In this document: in pieces, positions 36,301 to 44,052 of the stretch | How the letters are laid out: the number at the start of each line of letters is the position of its first letter | How positions within the stretch are numbered: position 1 is the stretch's first letter | Assembly (NCBI RefSeq): GCF_016862115.1 | Contig: NZ_BOMI01000037.1 | Location: forward strand, 1 to 64,000 | Direction: 5' to 3' | From: Paractinoplanes deccanensis | GTDB taxonomy: Bacteria; Actinomycetota; Actinomycetes; Mycobacteriales; Micromonosporaceae | Length of the DNA: 64,000 bases | Translations under genes and position numbers: made by a program | Notes under the pieces: model-generated | What the model was told of the DNA's origin: nothing | Database searches by the model: none | The model's input: only the letters and a program-made list of their open reading frames with translations

Positions 36301-37169
36301 ACCGCTGCCGGGCCCTGGTGCTCGATCCTCGCTCCGGCCCTCGGGCACGCGGACGTCTGGCCATGCACCTCCTGCGCGTGGGGGACGGATCCGACCTGAC
36401 ACGCGTACGGCCACTGGCCCTGGAAACGGAGATCAGAATCGAGGTGCGAGAGATCATCGTCGAAGACCTGCTCCACCGGCTGGAGCCCGACGACGTGGAC
36501 GCACTTGTCGATGCGGCACTCCAGCCACGCAACGCTGATCTCACCCGGCTGGTTGTCCGGCGTCTGCTGGCCGCGAACAAGCACCGAGCCGTGCGGAGGC
36601 TGTGGCCGGCTCTCTCGGATTCCGGGTACGACGACGGGACACGCCTCGCGATCGGCGAGACGCTCGCCTGGAACGGCAGTACCGCTGATCAGGACGAGTT
36701 GCGACGGCTCATCTCGACCGAGGGAATCCGGCCGTGGGAGCGGCTCAGGTTCGCCGAGATCCTCAGTCACCGCGGCGACACGGTGGCCCGCCGGGTGCTC
36801 AGACAGCTCGCCTGCGACGACGACCTCGATGGGGACGCCCGGGCCAAGGCGCTGGCGTTGATCGCCGTGCCGCGCGAGGCCGCGGATACCGAGGCGGTTC
36901 GCCAGGTGGCTCTCGATCGCCTCGCGCCGGACACGCTGCGCCGATCGGCGATGCACAGCCTGGGCGACCTCGGCACGACCGACGAACTTCGCGTGATCCG
37001 GGCGATCGGCGCCGACGCCCGCAACCCCGTCGAGCTGCGGCGCCTGGCCGGCGAGACCCTTGCCGAGCTGGGCGATCGGGCCGGCCTCGCGATCCTCGAC
37101 GCGCTGAGCGCTCCGGGGCCGCACGCCGCGGGCCGGTCGTGGCTCATACCGGGGATCGCGCGTCACTGA
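33318..37169 (+). CDS. Membrane-anchored NACHT NTPase with HEAT-like repeats
   Basis: 1283-residue STAND-family NTPase. A single N-terminal membrane helix (about 13-33, ISSVVGAVVAVLTAFGVRLGF) and basic stretch are followed by NACHT: Walker A VVGGPGTGKSTLAN (about 119-132) and extended Walker B WLIVLDGFDEVLSS (206-219), then a sensor-like LLVTSRSPLE. From about residue 480 to the end there are some 20 HEAT/armadillo-type repeats of ~30 residues, with recurring patterns such as LRRLAGETLAELGDRAGLAIL. Bacterial NACHT proteins of this kind are known from anti-phage defence and signalling; no effector enzyme domain is visible here. GTG 33318 is the last in-frame start before the helix; upstream in-frame sequence lacks protein character. 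The gene end overlaps the convergent transporter by 26 bp. Confidence 0.85.
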   Translation: MHLGAPLDEADKISSVVGAVVAVLTAFGVRLGFRWFRRLRLRMRWLPVRRLPEPAVERLLQAQRVAAEQSTYEPWRFGQPLLGETYVEQQTEELPSERAEEPARFDAGEMLARFHDVVVVGGPGTGKSTLANTLVRESAAFWSSAGRFRPAASPLSSTVAVRVPASDLAQAKGDTLAEALAAHFTDSGIPLGADTFRRQPVRRATWLIVLDGFDEVLSSVARSRLLTLIRHELTSPNRTTRLLVTSRSPLETAVKATELRLCVFDDERLELFAGKWFRCRRSQDPRGEAGRFLARFGAGPLANLIRVPLMAAMAAVIHEFDRAVRPPTSRTELYEQFVDVLRRSRGPLPELGRPEAAVWLGENLDGLLGATACETIRSGPGTVFSAAADYCAREAPAPIRAWLRSSEGLAALREHLLATSLIMSDGVTLTFIHHSVAEFLAASGQPADLPRLLADMGDPATRSYALFCVARAGLAPAAISALLRGPGSDPIRAGHLLLDGTAVPPGIQRQVAADLGDCLLSDGATAGEALTLLAGLAALDHDVADWLAVTARSPQTPPWPRTLISDMIANVDVTLGTQLLNDVAKDRRIEERCRRWAAHRLISHGDVMGRHLLNGMEKRAGRGASTNEPGTSLAMLADRQIAMDRRHGLPVRAEAALRLMEDPRNDDPHIRDVLRRICRDGNAPAGLRRKAAATLASHRAPSGVRDIEELLRDRATPEDTMATVVETLATAAGDEAIGILEAMATDPSVPLATRTSILTSSRLSLDYSLPKRVALDPTAEPELRTEAVRFFRNHGGGHGAIHALCTDRSAPQPTRALVIDTMRLGSCPEDLPLLRHVATDPRDDGILRLHAAKVLLDRGDPAAETVLRDLARGRHADWWLARGAADLLQAPAPSAPSAEAAEQIAIGLADEPDTPFAVLDDPAVLRKQVADHKFEIYDRRAAASRLLSMAEASQAEWVIHFAWSQDGTSTRRSEDVDELQDLVVDHLSSRPNSLDRCRALVLDPRSGPRARGRLAMHLLRVGDGSDLTRVRPLALETEIRIEVREIIVEDLLHRLEPDDVDALVDAALQPRNADLTRLVVRRLLAANKHRAVRRLWPALSDSGYDDGTRLAIGETLAWNGSTADQDELRRLISTEGIRPWERLRFAEILSHRGDTVARRVLRQLACDDDLDGDARAKALALIAVPREAADTEAVRQVALDRLAPDTLRRSAMHSLGDLGTTDELRVIRAIGADARNPVELRRLAGETLAELGDRAGLAILDALSAPGPHAAGRSWLIPGIARH

Positions 37170-38004
37170 CCTCCGGCGGGCGGGCCGCGCCCGACGGCGC
37201 GGCCGTGCGGCGGGCCAGGCCGATCACGCCGGCGGTCATGACGATCGCGGCGAGGCCGACGACCACGAGGCCGGCGGTGCCGAAGCGGAAGCCCTCGTCG
37301 TAGACGATGACGCCGGCCGTCGCGGCCACGAGCGGGTTCGAGACGCTCACCGTGGCCAGCGGGGCGGCGAGCCCGGCGCCGCGGTAGGAGAACTGACCCA
37401 GCAGGTAACCGCCCACCGCGAAGATCACCACGAGCGCGAGGAGCAGGGCCGGCACCGAGCGCAGACCCTCGCCGGTGACGCCGCCGATCACCGCCTTGGA
37501 GAGCACCGACGAGATGCCGAACGCCGTGCCGGCGGCCGCCGCGAGCAGGACCCCTCGCATGCGCGGGCCGCAGCGCCAGGCCACCAGCGCGAGCACGCAG
37601 ACGGCGCCGGCGGTGATCAGCCCGATCTCGCCGCTCTCGGCCGTGGTGAGCAGCGACGGCTCGGCCGACTCCACCGACAGCGACAGGATCAGGGCCAGGC
37701 CCGCGACGGTCAGGACGGCGTCGGCCCAGGCGGCGGCGCTGAGCTTCACGCCGTACCGCACCCGGGCGATGGGCAGCGCGAAGAGCAACGTGAGCGTGCC
37801 GAGCGCCTGCACGACCGCGACCGTGCCGAAGTCGAGGGCGACCAGGTGCAGAGCCGCGCCGCCGCCGGTCAGCAGCAGGGCCGCCGCCCAGCGCGACAAC
37901 CCGCGCTGGCCGTGCTCGGCCAGCCGCTCCTGCGCCACCGCCGCGGCCGCGTAGCTGGCCGCGGACAGCACCGACAGCACGACCGCCCACCCCAGCGAAG
38001 CCAT
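37144..38004 (-). CDS. EamA/DMT-superfamily transporter
   Basis: 286-residue integral membrane protein with about nine or ten predicted helices, including SLGWAVVLSVLSAASYAAAA at the N-terminus, TVAVVQALGTLTLLFALP and GLVVVGLAAIVMTAGVIGLA at the C-terminus. Two related halves fit the drug/metabolite transporter fold. The substrate is unknown. ATG start. Its 3' end overlaps the NACHT gene by 26 bp in the convergent direction. Confidence 0.83.
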   Translation of the reverse strand: MASLGWAVVLSVLSAASYAAAAVAQERLAEHGQRGLSRWAAALLLTGGGAALHLVALDFGTVAVVQALGTLTLLFALPIARVRYGVKLSAAAWADAVLTVAGLALILSLSVESAEPSLLTTAESGEIGLITAGAVCVLALVAWRCGPRMRGVLLAAAAGTAFGISSVLSKAVIGGVTGEGLRSVPALLLALVVIFAVGGYLLGQFSYRGAGLAAPLATVSVSNPLVAATAGVIVYDEGFRFGTAGLVVVGLAAIVMTAGVIGLARRTAAPSGAARPPEVSDARSPV

Positions 38005-38134
38005 GGCACCCCTTGCCTAAGTCTGCCAGCAGCCGCATACCCCCGAGGCCCGACAAGAATGCACGAAAGGGACATCGGGCCAGGGCCGGGAAATGCGGTC
38101 GCCCCGGCTCGCCGGGAGCTGTCACGATCGGCGC

Positions 38135-39046
38135 ATGGTGCCCGCGTCGGGGAAGCGAATCACGTGGCTCGAGCTGCCCGAGGCCGTCCGTGCCCGGGTC
38201 GAGCGGATCGTCGGTGGCCGGGTGACCGGCGCCGACTCCCAGCCGGGCGGGTTCTCCCCCGGCAGCGCCGACCGCGTGATCACCGACCGTGGCCGGCGCG
38301 CCTTCGTCAAGGCGGTCGCGGCGACCATCAACGCGCGGTCCGCCGAGCTCGCCCGCCAGGAGATGCGCATCACAGCGCTGCTGCCCGAGGCGGCGCCCGC
38401 GCCCCGCCTGATCGAGGGCTTCGAGGACGGCGAGTGGGTCGTGCTCGTGTTCGAGGACGTCGAGGGCGCTCACCCCCGTACCCCCTGGGTCGAGAGCGAG
38501 ATCGACGCTGCCGTGACGGCCCTCGCCGAGCTGGCCCGGCTGACCACGCCGGCCCCACCCGGACTGCCGCGGGCGGCCGACGAGTTCGCCGGCAACTTCG
38601 AGGGCTGGGACAGGATCACCGCCGACCCGCCCGCCGACCTCGACCCGTGGCTGCGCGACCACCTGCCGGAGCTGCGGGCCGCCTCCGCCCGGACGATCGA
38701 CCGGTTGCGCACCGGGGACACGCTCACCCACTGCGACGTGCGCGCCGACAACATGCTGGTCCGCCCGGACGGCCGCCTGGTGATCGTCGACTGGCCGTGG
38801 GCGTCGGCCGGGCCGGACTGGTGGGACCGCGTCATCCTGGCGGCGAACGTCTGGGTGCACGGCGGAGACCCCGTACGAGTGATCGAGGGTATCGACCGGC
38901 GGATCGTCACCGACTCCTTCGCCGCGTTCGCGGGCATGTTCTTCGACATCTGCCGCCTGCCGCCGCCGCCCGGCATCCCGACCGTGCGGGCCTTCCAGCG
39001 CTGGCAGGCCGACGCCCTTCTGCCCTGGTTGAAGGCCGAGATGTGA
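38135..39046 (+). CDS. Aminoglycoside phosphotransferase (APH)-family kinase
   Basis: 303-residue small-molecule kinase with a protein-kinase-like fold. The Brenner motif is THCDVRADNML and the metal Asp is in VIVDWPWAS, with the ATP-site lysine in RAFVKAVAA. These resemble antibiotic kinases and also homoserine or fructosamine kinases; the substrate is not defined. I start at ATG 38135 (MVPASGKRITW); another ATG at 38093 in frame would add 14 residues. It stands alone, divergent from the transporter. Confidence 0.8.
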   Translation: MVPASGKRITWLELPEAVRARVERIVGGRVTGADSQPGGFSPGSADRVITDRGRRAFVKAVAATINARSAELARQEMRITALLPEAAPAPRLIEGFEDGEWVVLVFEDVEGAHPRTPWVESEIDAAVTALAELARLTTPAPPGLPRAADEFAGNFEGWDRITADPPADLDPWLRDHLPELRAASARTIDRLRTGDTLTHCDVRADNMLVRPDGRLVIVDWPWASAGPDWWDRVILAANVWVHGGDPVRVIEGIDRRIVTDSFAAFAGMFFDICRLPPPPGIPTVRAFQRWQADALLPWLKAEM

Positions 39047-39216
39047 ACCGTTGAAAGGTCACCTCCGTATCTGTGCCCGCACGGCGACATGGGTGCAACC
39101 ACCAGATGGGAGGTCGAGCACACCCGCCCGGGCGGGTCACGACAGGGCATTAGGCTGGGTGGTCGGGCTTCGGCGTGGCGGCCCGGACGGCCAAATCTCA
39201 CACGGAACGGAACACA

Positions 39217-40431
39217 ATGATCGACGAGGCCAAGGTGCGAGTCCTTCTCCTGGAGAGCATCCATCCCGACGCGGTGACCCGGCTCGAGTCCGAGGGATAC
39301 GCCGTCGAGTCCGTCCGCAACGCCCTCGACGAGTCCGAGCTGATCGAGCGCATCGCCGGCGTCCACCTGCTGGGCATCAGGTCCAAGACGCGCGTCACCG
39401 CCAAGGTCCTCGAGGCCGCCGACAAGCTCGTCGCGATCGGCGCCTTCTGCATCGGCACCGACCAGATCGACCTGACCGCCGCGTCGGCGAACGGCGTCGC
39501 GGTCTTCAACGCGCCGTTCTCCAACACCCGCTCGGTGGTCGAGCTCGCCATCGCCGAGATCATCGCGATGACGCGGCGCCTCACCGAGAAGAACGCGCTG
39601 ATGCACCAGGGCGTCTGGGACAAGTCGGCCGACGGCGCCCACGAGATCCGCGGCCGCCGCCTCGGCATCGTCGGCTACGGCAACATCGGCACCCAGCTCT
39701 CCGTCCTCGCCGAGAACCTCGGCATGCACGTGTCGTTCTACGACACCGCCGACAAGCTGGCGCTGAGCAACGCGCACCGCTGCGCCTCGATCGAGGAGCT
39801 GCTGGAGACCAGCGACATCGTCACGATCCACGTCGACGGCCGCCCCGGCAACGCCGGCTTCTTCGGCGCCGAGCAGTTCAAGCGCATGCGCGAGGGCTCG
39901 CTCTTCCTCAACCTGTCGCGCGGCATCGTGGTCGACCACGTCGCCCTGCGCGAGGCCCTCGAGAGCGGCCATCTGGCCGGCGCCGCGGTCGACGTCTTCC
40001 CCACCGAGCCCAAGGGCCGCGGCGACGAGTTCGTCTCCGAGCTGCGCGGCCTGCCCAACGTCATCCTCACCCCGCACATCGGCGGGTCGACCGAGGAGGC
40101 GCAGTCCGACATCGGCGGTTTCGTGGCCAACAAGCTGGCCTCGTTCGTCGAGGAGGGCAACACCACGCTCAGTGTGAATCTCCCCGGCGTCGCCCTGCCC
40201 GAGCAGGCCGGGCAGAGCCGGATCGGGCACGTGCACATCAACACCCCGGGCGTCCTGGCCCAGGTCAACAGCATCCTGGCCGAGCACAAGGTGAACGTCG
40301 AGGGCCAGTTGCTGAGCACCCGCGGCGAGTACGGCTACCTGATCACCGACATCAGCGGCGGCTTCAGCGACGAGGTGCTCGAGCGGCTGCGCGCCATGGA
40401 GCAGACGGTCCGCCTGCGCGTCCTGTCCTGA
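39217..40431 (+). CDS. serA: D-3-phosphoglycerate dehydrogenase, short type
   Basis: First step of serine synthesis: oxidation of 3-phosphoglycerate with NAD. 404 residues. The catalytic triad is Arg in NLSRGIVVD, Glu in DVFPTEP and His in LTPHIGGST; the nucleotide fold shows GIVGYGNIGTQ. A C-terminal ACT domain (about 330-404) has HINTPGVLAQVNSIL and would give serine feedback. Length and GAFCIGTDQIDL match the Escherichia coli SerA class, not the ~530-residue actinobacterial type with an extra ASB domain. ATG 39217 is used although the frame is open from a GTG at 39175. Confidence 0.92.
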   Translation: MIDEAKVRVLLLESIHPDAVTRLESEGYAVESVRNALDESELIERIAGVHLLGIRSKTRVTAKVLEAADKLVAIGAFCIGTDQIDLTAASANGVAVFNAPFSNTRSVVELAIAEIIAMTRRLTEKNALMHQGVWDKSADGAHEIRGRRLGIVGYGNIGTQLSVLAENLGMHVSFYDTADKLALSNAHRCASIEELLETSDIVTIHVDGRPGNAGFFGAEQFKRMREGSLFLNLSRGIVVDHVALREALESGHLAGAAVDVFPTEPKGRGDEFVSELRGLPNVILTPHIGGSTEEAQSDIGGFVANKLASFVEEGNTTLSVNLPGVALPEQAGQSRIGHVHINTPGVLAQVNSILAEHKVNVEGQLLSTRGEYGYLITDISGGFSDEVLERLRAMEQTVRLRVLS

Positions 40432-40439
40432 CGTCGTCG

Positions 40440-40464
40440 TCCGGGAGGGCTCGGCCCTCCCGGA
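40440..40464. terminator. Bidirectional terminator between convergent genes
   Basis: Perfect 10-bp inverted repeat TCCGGGAGGG-CTCGG-CCCTCCCGGA between the serA stop (40431) and the stop of the convergent membrane protein (40467). There is no T-run, as usual in high-GC actinobacteria. Confidence 0.8.
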
Positions 40465-40466
40465 CC

Positions 40467-41900
40467 TCAGGCGTTCGTGACCGTCAACGCGGTGATCGGG
40501 GCTCCCGCGACGGCGTCGTAGCGGTTCTGCACCGCCCAGCCCTTCGGCGTGAGCGTCGACCCGGCGGCGACATCATTGAGCGTACGAGTGCCGGCCACGA
40601 CCTTCTGCGCGCCGCCACCGACCTTGACCCGCACCGGGCTGTCCGCGGGCGTCCGCACGACCAGCCGCTCCACCGCACCATTGATCTTGATCGGTACGGT
40701 GCCGGACGGCCGGGACAGGGTCAGCTCGGCCGCCCGCATCCCGCCGACCATCTCGATGCCGCTGATCTGGCCGCCGCTGAGGTCGATGGTCTGCTCCTCG
40801 GCATAGCCCGAGAACCGCAGTTGCCAATTGACCTTCGCGGCCAGCACCACGTCGATCTCGCCGCCGGTGCCGTCGCCGTCCCGGGTCACCTGCAGCTTCA
40901 CGTCGTCGTTGCGGACGATCGGGCTGGGCAGGAAGCCGGCGTCCTCCGGAGTGGAGATGCGGTAGAGATCGTCGCCGAGCTCGCCGATCGTGACGGTGAC
41001 CTTGTTACTGGCGGCGAGCAGTTCAAAGCTTGCCTTCGTACGGTTGTCGAGCGGCGCGGTGGCGGTGCGCTTGCCGTTGTCGCCGGCGCCGAGCTGGAGC
41101 ACGGAGTCGAGCTTGTCGTCGGAGCCGGTGAAGTAGACGACGCCGACGGCGCTGCCCGCGACCAGCACGATGAGGCTGAGCAGCACGATGCCGACGGTGA
41201 CGCCGCGCGACTGGCGGGCCGGCGGCGCGACGGCGGGCTGCGCGGCCTGCTGCTTGGCGGCGGGCTCCGCGGGCGGCCTCGCGAAGAACTCGGCGTCCGG
41301 GAGATCGAGGCCGCGCGGGGGTGTGTCCGACATGGTCAGCCGGCGCTCGGCGGTGTCGCCCAGGGCCGGGCGGCGCTGGGCCGTGTCGCCCAGAGGGAGC
41401 CTGCGCTCGGCGGTGTCGCCCACGGGTGGCCGGCGGCCGGCCGTGTCGCCCACGGGTGGCCGGCGGCCGGCCGTGTCACTCAGGGGTGACCGGCGGTTGG
41501 CGATGTCGCTCTGCCGCCGGATCGGCAGCTCGACCGCGATCGGCTCCGGGGCCGCCGGAGTCTTGTCGTACACCGCCGCTGCCGGCGTGTCGTTGCTCAT
41601 CGGGGCGGGCGAGGTGGGTGACGCCGGGTGCCGGACCGGTGAGATCGGACTGTCGGTGAAGCCGAACGACGCGCGGCTGGGCGTCTCGGCGGAAGCGGCC
41701 GGTGTGCCATCGGCCGGGCCGCCGACGGGGATGCCGGCCGGTGCCGGCGGGCTGCCGTTGAACCACGACGAGCCACTCGCCTCCGGCCGCGCGGGCGGCC
41801 GCCGGTAGATGGTGTCCCGGCTCCCCGCACCCGGCTCGGCAACCGCCACATCGGACGGTGCCCCGCCAGCCGCTGCTCGGTCAGCTGCTGTTCGGTCCAC
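40467..41900 (-). CDS. Repeat-rich single-pass membrane protein with beta-rich extracellular domain
   Basis: 477 residues, not recognised. A long Pro/Ala-rich cytoplasmic region (1-~225) contains six 10-residue repeats of the form DTAERRLPLG. One membrane helix follows (GIVLLSLIVLVAGSAVGVVYF), then about 220 residues of beta-rich sequence (VRVKVGGGAQKVVAGTRTL, ELTLSRPSGTVPIKING) that resembles adhesin-like DUF4097 beta helices. GTG start with GGAGGA seven bases upstream. The cytoplasmic tail could be a signalling or phosphorylation platform, but this is speculation. Confidence 0.7.
   Translation of the reverse strand: MDRTAADRAAAGGAPSDVAVAEPGAGSRDTIYRRPPARPEASGSSWFNGSPPAPAGIPVGGPADGTPAASAETPSRASFGFTDSPISPVRHPASPTSPAPMSNDTPAAAVYDKTPAAPEPIAVELPIRRQSDIANRRSPLSDTAGRRPPVGDTAGRRPPVGDTAERRLPLGDTAQRRPALGDTAERRLTMSDTPPRGLDLPDAEFFARPPAEPAAKQQAAQPAVAPPARQSRGVTVGIVLLSLIVLVAGSAVGVVYFTGSDDKLDSVLQLGAGDNGKRTATAPLDNRTKASFELLAASNKVTVTIGELGDDLYRISTPEDAGFLPSPIVRNDDVKLQVTRDGDGTGGEIDVVLAAKVNWQLRFSGYAEEQTIDLSGGQISGIEMVGGMRAAELTLSRPSGTVPIKINGAVERLVVRTPADSPVRVKVGGGAQKVVAGTRTLNDVAAGSTLTPKGWAVQNRYDAVAGAPITALTVTNA
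41341..41520 (-). repeat. 30-bp in-frame tandem array
   Basis: Six consecutive units of exactly 30 bp encode D(T/I)AxRRxPxG decapeptides. The units at 41401 and 41431 share the same last 18 bp, and those at 41431 and 41461 share the first 17. Confidence 0.92.
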
Positions 41901-42022
41901 GCCAATCCTCCCCTGCCGTCGCCGCCGACGCGGCCACGAAAGCCGCCATCCTCAGCGGCACCCCGCGAACAGGTACGGATTTCACGTCTTCCCGGATGAG
42001 TACCGGCGAGAACTACTTAGCG

Positions 42023-42679
42023 TTACGGCCGGCCGGGGCGGACCAGGCCCCGCCGGGTCGCGATCGCGACCGCCTCGAGCTGGCTGTGCGCCCCGAGCTT
42101 CGCCAGCACCGCCTTCACGTAGCCACGGCAGGTGTGCAGGCTGATACCGAGCCGCCGGGCGATCGCCCGCGCGTCCAGGCCCGCGGCCATGAGCTGGAGC
42201 ACCTCGTCCTCACGGGCGGTCAGGCCGCCGCCGCGCGGGCCGACGACGGGGCTCGTGCTGCGCAGCAGGCGGGCGAGGATGTCGGTGGAGACCGTCATGC
42301 CGCCGCCGTGCGCCGTGCGCAGGGCGTTGAGCACGTCGCCGAGCGCGCCGTTCTTGGACAGGAAGCCGGCCGCGCCGGCCGCCGTCGCCCGGCCGACGAG
42401 CGCCTGCTCCTCGCTGGCAGTGAGGATCACCACACGTGTGTCCGGCTGCCGCACGCGGAGCAGTTCCGCGATGGCAATACCGTCCGCATCGGACAAATCG
42501 GGGTCGAGGAGGATCACGTTCGGCTGGAGCTCGGCCGCCAGCCGCAGCGCCTCCGCACCCGTCAGCGCATGCCCCACATACCTGAGGTCGGGCTGCCCGG
42601 CCAGGGCATGTCCCAGCAGCTCGGCGAAGGTCTGGTGGCCGTCGACGACGAGAACGCTGATCGCATCGCCGTTACTCAT
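42023..42679 (-). CDS. NarL/LuxR-family response regulator
   Basis: 218 residues. The receiver has a phospho-acceptor Asp in NVILLDPDLSDADG, Thr in VVILTASEE and Lys in GFLSKNGAL. The usual Asp-Asp pair near the N-terminus is Asp-Gly here (VVDGHQTF), which may weaken metal binding. The C-terminal LuxR HTH (about 150-215) reads LTAREDEVLQLMAAGLDARAIARRL. ATG preceded by AAAGGTGG. No kinase is adjacent, so it is an orphan regulator. Confidence 0.9.
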   Translation of the reverse strand: MSNGDAISVLVVDGHQTFAELLGHALAGQPDLRYVGHALTGAEALRLAAELQPNVILLDPDLSDADGIAIAELLRVRQPDTRVVILTASEEQALVGRATAAGAAGFLSKNGALGDVLNALRTAHGGGMTVSTDILARLLRSTSPVVGPRGGGLTAREDEVLQLMAAGLDARAIARRLGISLHTCRGYVKAVLAKLGAHSQLEAVAIATRRGLVRPGRP

Positions 42680-42899
42680 GCGCCACCTTTCTCGAACCGG
42701 ACCCGTGGAAGTCTAAGGAGTACCAGCTCTCATCTTTGCCCTACCAACAGACGGCGGCTGCACCGGGCCGGATCCGTTCGACCGGTACGCCCGATGATCG
42801 GTTGAGGCCAAGCGGACGTGATCACCAGTCTTTCGGGTGAGTTGACCCCCCGCATTGGGGCTTGCCGGGCCGGGTTCCTCGATTGCAGAGTTCCGAAAC

Positions 42900-43367
42900 A
42901 TGTTCGACATCCAGCTTTTCGGCCGGGTCGAGGTCCGGACCAGGGGCACCCTCCTGGCCGGTCACGATCTCGGCGGAGACCGCCCTCGCCGCCTGCTCGC
43001 CCTGCTCGCCTTGCGGGGTCCGCAGTCGACGGCGGAGCTGGCCGACGCGCTGGAAGAAAAGAACAATGACATTGAGTCCGACATGTCCGTTCTCCAGGAC
43101 AAGATGGAGCCGATGATCCATCGCCATCGTGGACGCTGGTCGCTCGACCCCGACCAGGTCCGCGTCGACGTGCACCGGTTCGACGAGCTGCTCGCCGCCG
43201 CCGCGGGCCGGCCCGCCGAGCGGGCGCTCAAGCCGCTGACCGCTGCCACGTTCCTGGCGGCCCGCCCCCTGCTCGAGGACGAGGACACCCCGTGGGCCGC
43301 CGAGGCCCGGGCCGCGTACAGGGCGAAGCTCGTCACCGCGAGGGCGGGCAGCACAATCACCGTGTGA
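42900..43367 (+). CDS. Truncated SARP-like regulator
   Basis: 155 residues. The N-terminus (FDIQLFGRVEVRTRGTLLAG) and LLALLALRGPQSTAELADAL match the winged-helix domain of SARP/BTAD regulators, and RGRWSLDPDQVRVDVHRFDELL matches the link to the BTAD helical domain, but the protein stops there; typical SARPs exceed 250 residues. ATG 42900 (MFDIQLF) is chosen by homology with SARP starts. The stop overlaps the methyltransferase start by 4 bp, coupling the two. It may be a small DNA-binding or inactive relic regulator. Confidence 0.68.
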   Translation: MFDIQLFGRVEVRTRGTLLAGHDLGGDRPRRLLALLALRGPQSTAELADALEEKNNDIESDMSVLQDKMEPMIHRHRGRWSLDPDQVRVDVHRFDELLAAAAGRPAERALKPLTAATFLAARPLLEDEDTPWAAEARAAYRAKLVTARAGSTITV

Positions 43368-43960
43368 AGGTCGCGACGAGGCTGCTGCCCGTACCCCTGA
43401 CGCCGGAGATCTCCCTGCACCTGGCCGGCGGCGAGGTGGGCCTTTTCGACCTGACCGGCGGCGAGTTCCGCAGCGACGAGCCGCCGCCGTTCTGGGCCTT
43501 CGTCTGGGCGGGCGGCCAGGCCCTCGCCCGCTACCTGCTCGACCACCCGGACGAGGTGCGCGGCCGGACCGTGCACGACCTCGCCACCGGCAGCGGGGTG
43601 GCCGCGATCGCCGCCGCGCTGGCCGGGGCCGCCTCGGTGGCCGCCTCCGACCTCGATCCCGCGGCCGTGGCGGCGGCCCAGCGCAACGCCGCCGCCAACC
43701 ACGTCACGCTGCGTACCGAGGCGACGGGCGCCGATGTCCTGCTCGCCGGCGACGTCTTCTACAGCCCGACGGTCGCCGAGACCATGACCACCCTCCTGCG
43801 CGGCGCCCGCCGGAACAACCAGCAGGTCCTGGTTGGCGACCCCGGCCGCGGGTATTTCCCGGAACGGCTCTTCACCAAGGTCGCCGAGTACGTCGTGCCC
43901 GTGCCGGCCGCCCTGGAGGAGACCGAGACGCTCGTCACAGGCGTCTGGCAGATGCGCTGA
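43364..43960 (+). CDS. Class I SAM-dependent methyltransferase (ETFB-lysine type)
   Basis: 198 residues. The SAM-binding motif I is VHDLATGSGVAAIAAA, then the acidic motif II ASDLDPAAVAAAQRNAAAN, and DVLLAGDVFYSP, where the family has a GDxxY motif like those of ETFB/lysine methyltransferases. The region before it, EPPPFWAFVWAGGQALARYL, fits the same family. GTG start overlaps the SARP-like gene by 4 bp. Probably modifies a protein lysine. Confidence 0.82.
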   Translation: MKVATRLLPVPLTPEISLHLAGGEVGLFDLTGGEFRSDEPPPFWAFVWAGGQALARYLLDHPDEVRGRTVHDLATGSGVAAIAAALAGAASVAASDLDPAAVAAAQRNAAANHVTLRTEATGADVLLAGDVFYSPTVAETMTTLLRGARRNNQQVLVGDPGRGYFPERLFTKVAEYVVPVPAALEETETLVTGVWQMR

Positions 43961-44009
43961 TCGTCATCCACGGTCGGTCAAATCTGAGATGCTTTCATCA
44001 CCCAACCAG

Positions 44010-44022
44010 TTGTAGGCTGCAA
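44010..44022. promoter_or_regulatory. Candidate MarR operator
   Basis: TTGTAGGCTGCAA is an imperfect palindrome (TTGnAGnCTnCAA, five matched pairs around a central base). It sits 30-43 bp before the marR start, in the only AT-richer stretch of this gap, as expected for autoregulation. Confidence 0.5.
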
Positions 44023-44052
44023 GCAATCAAAGACCTCACAGGACGGCACGCC

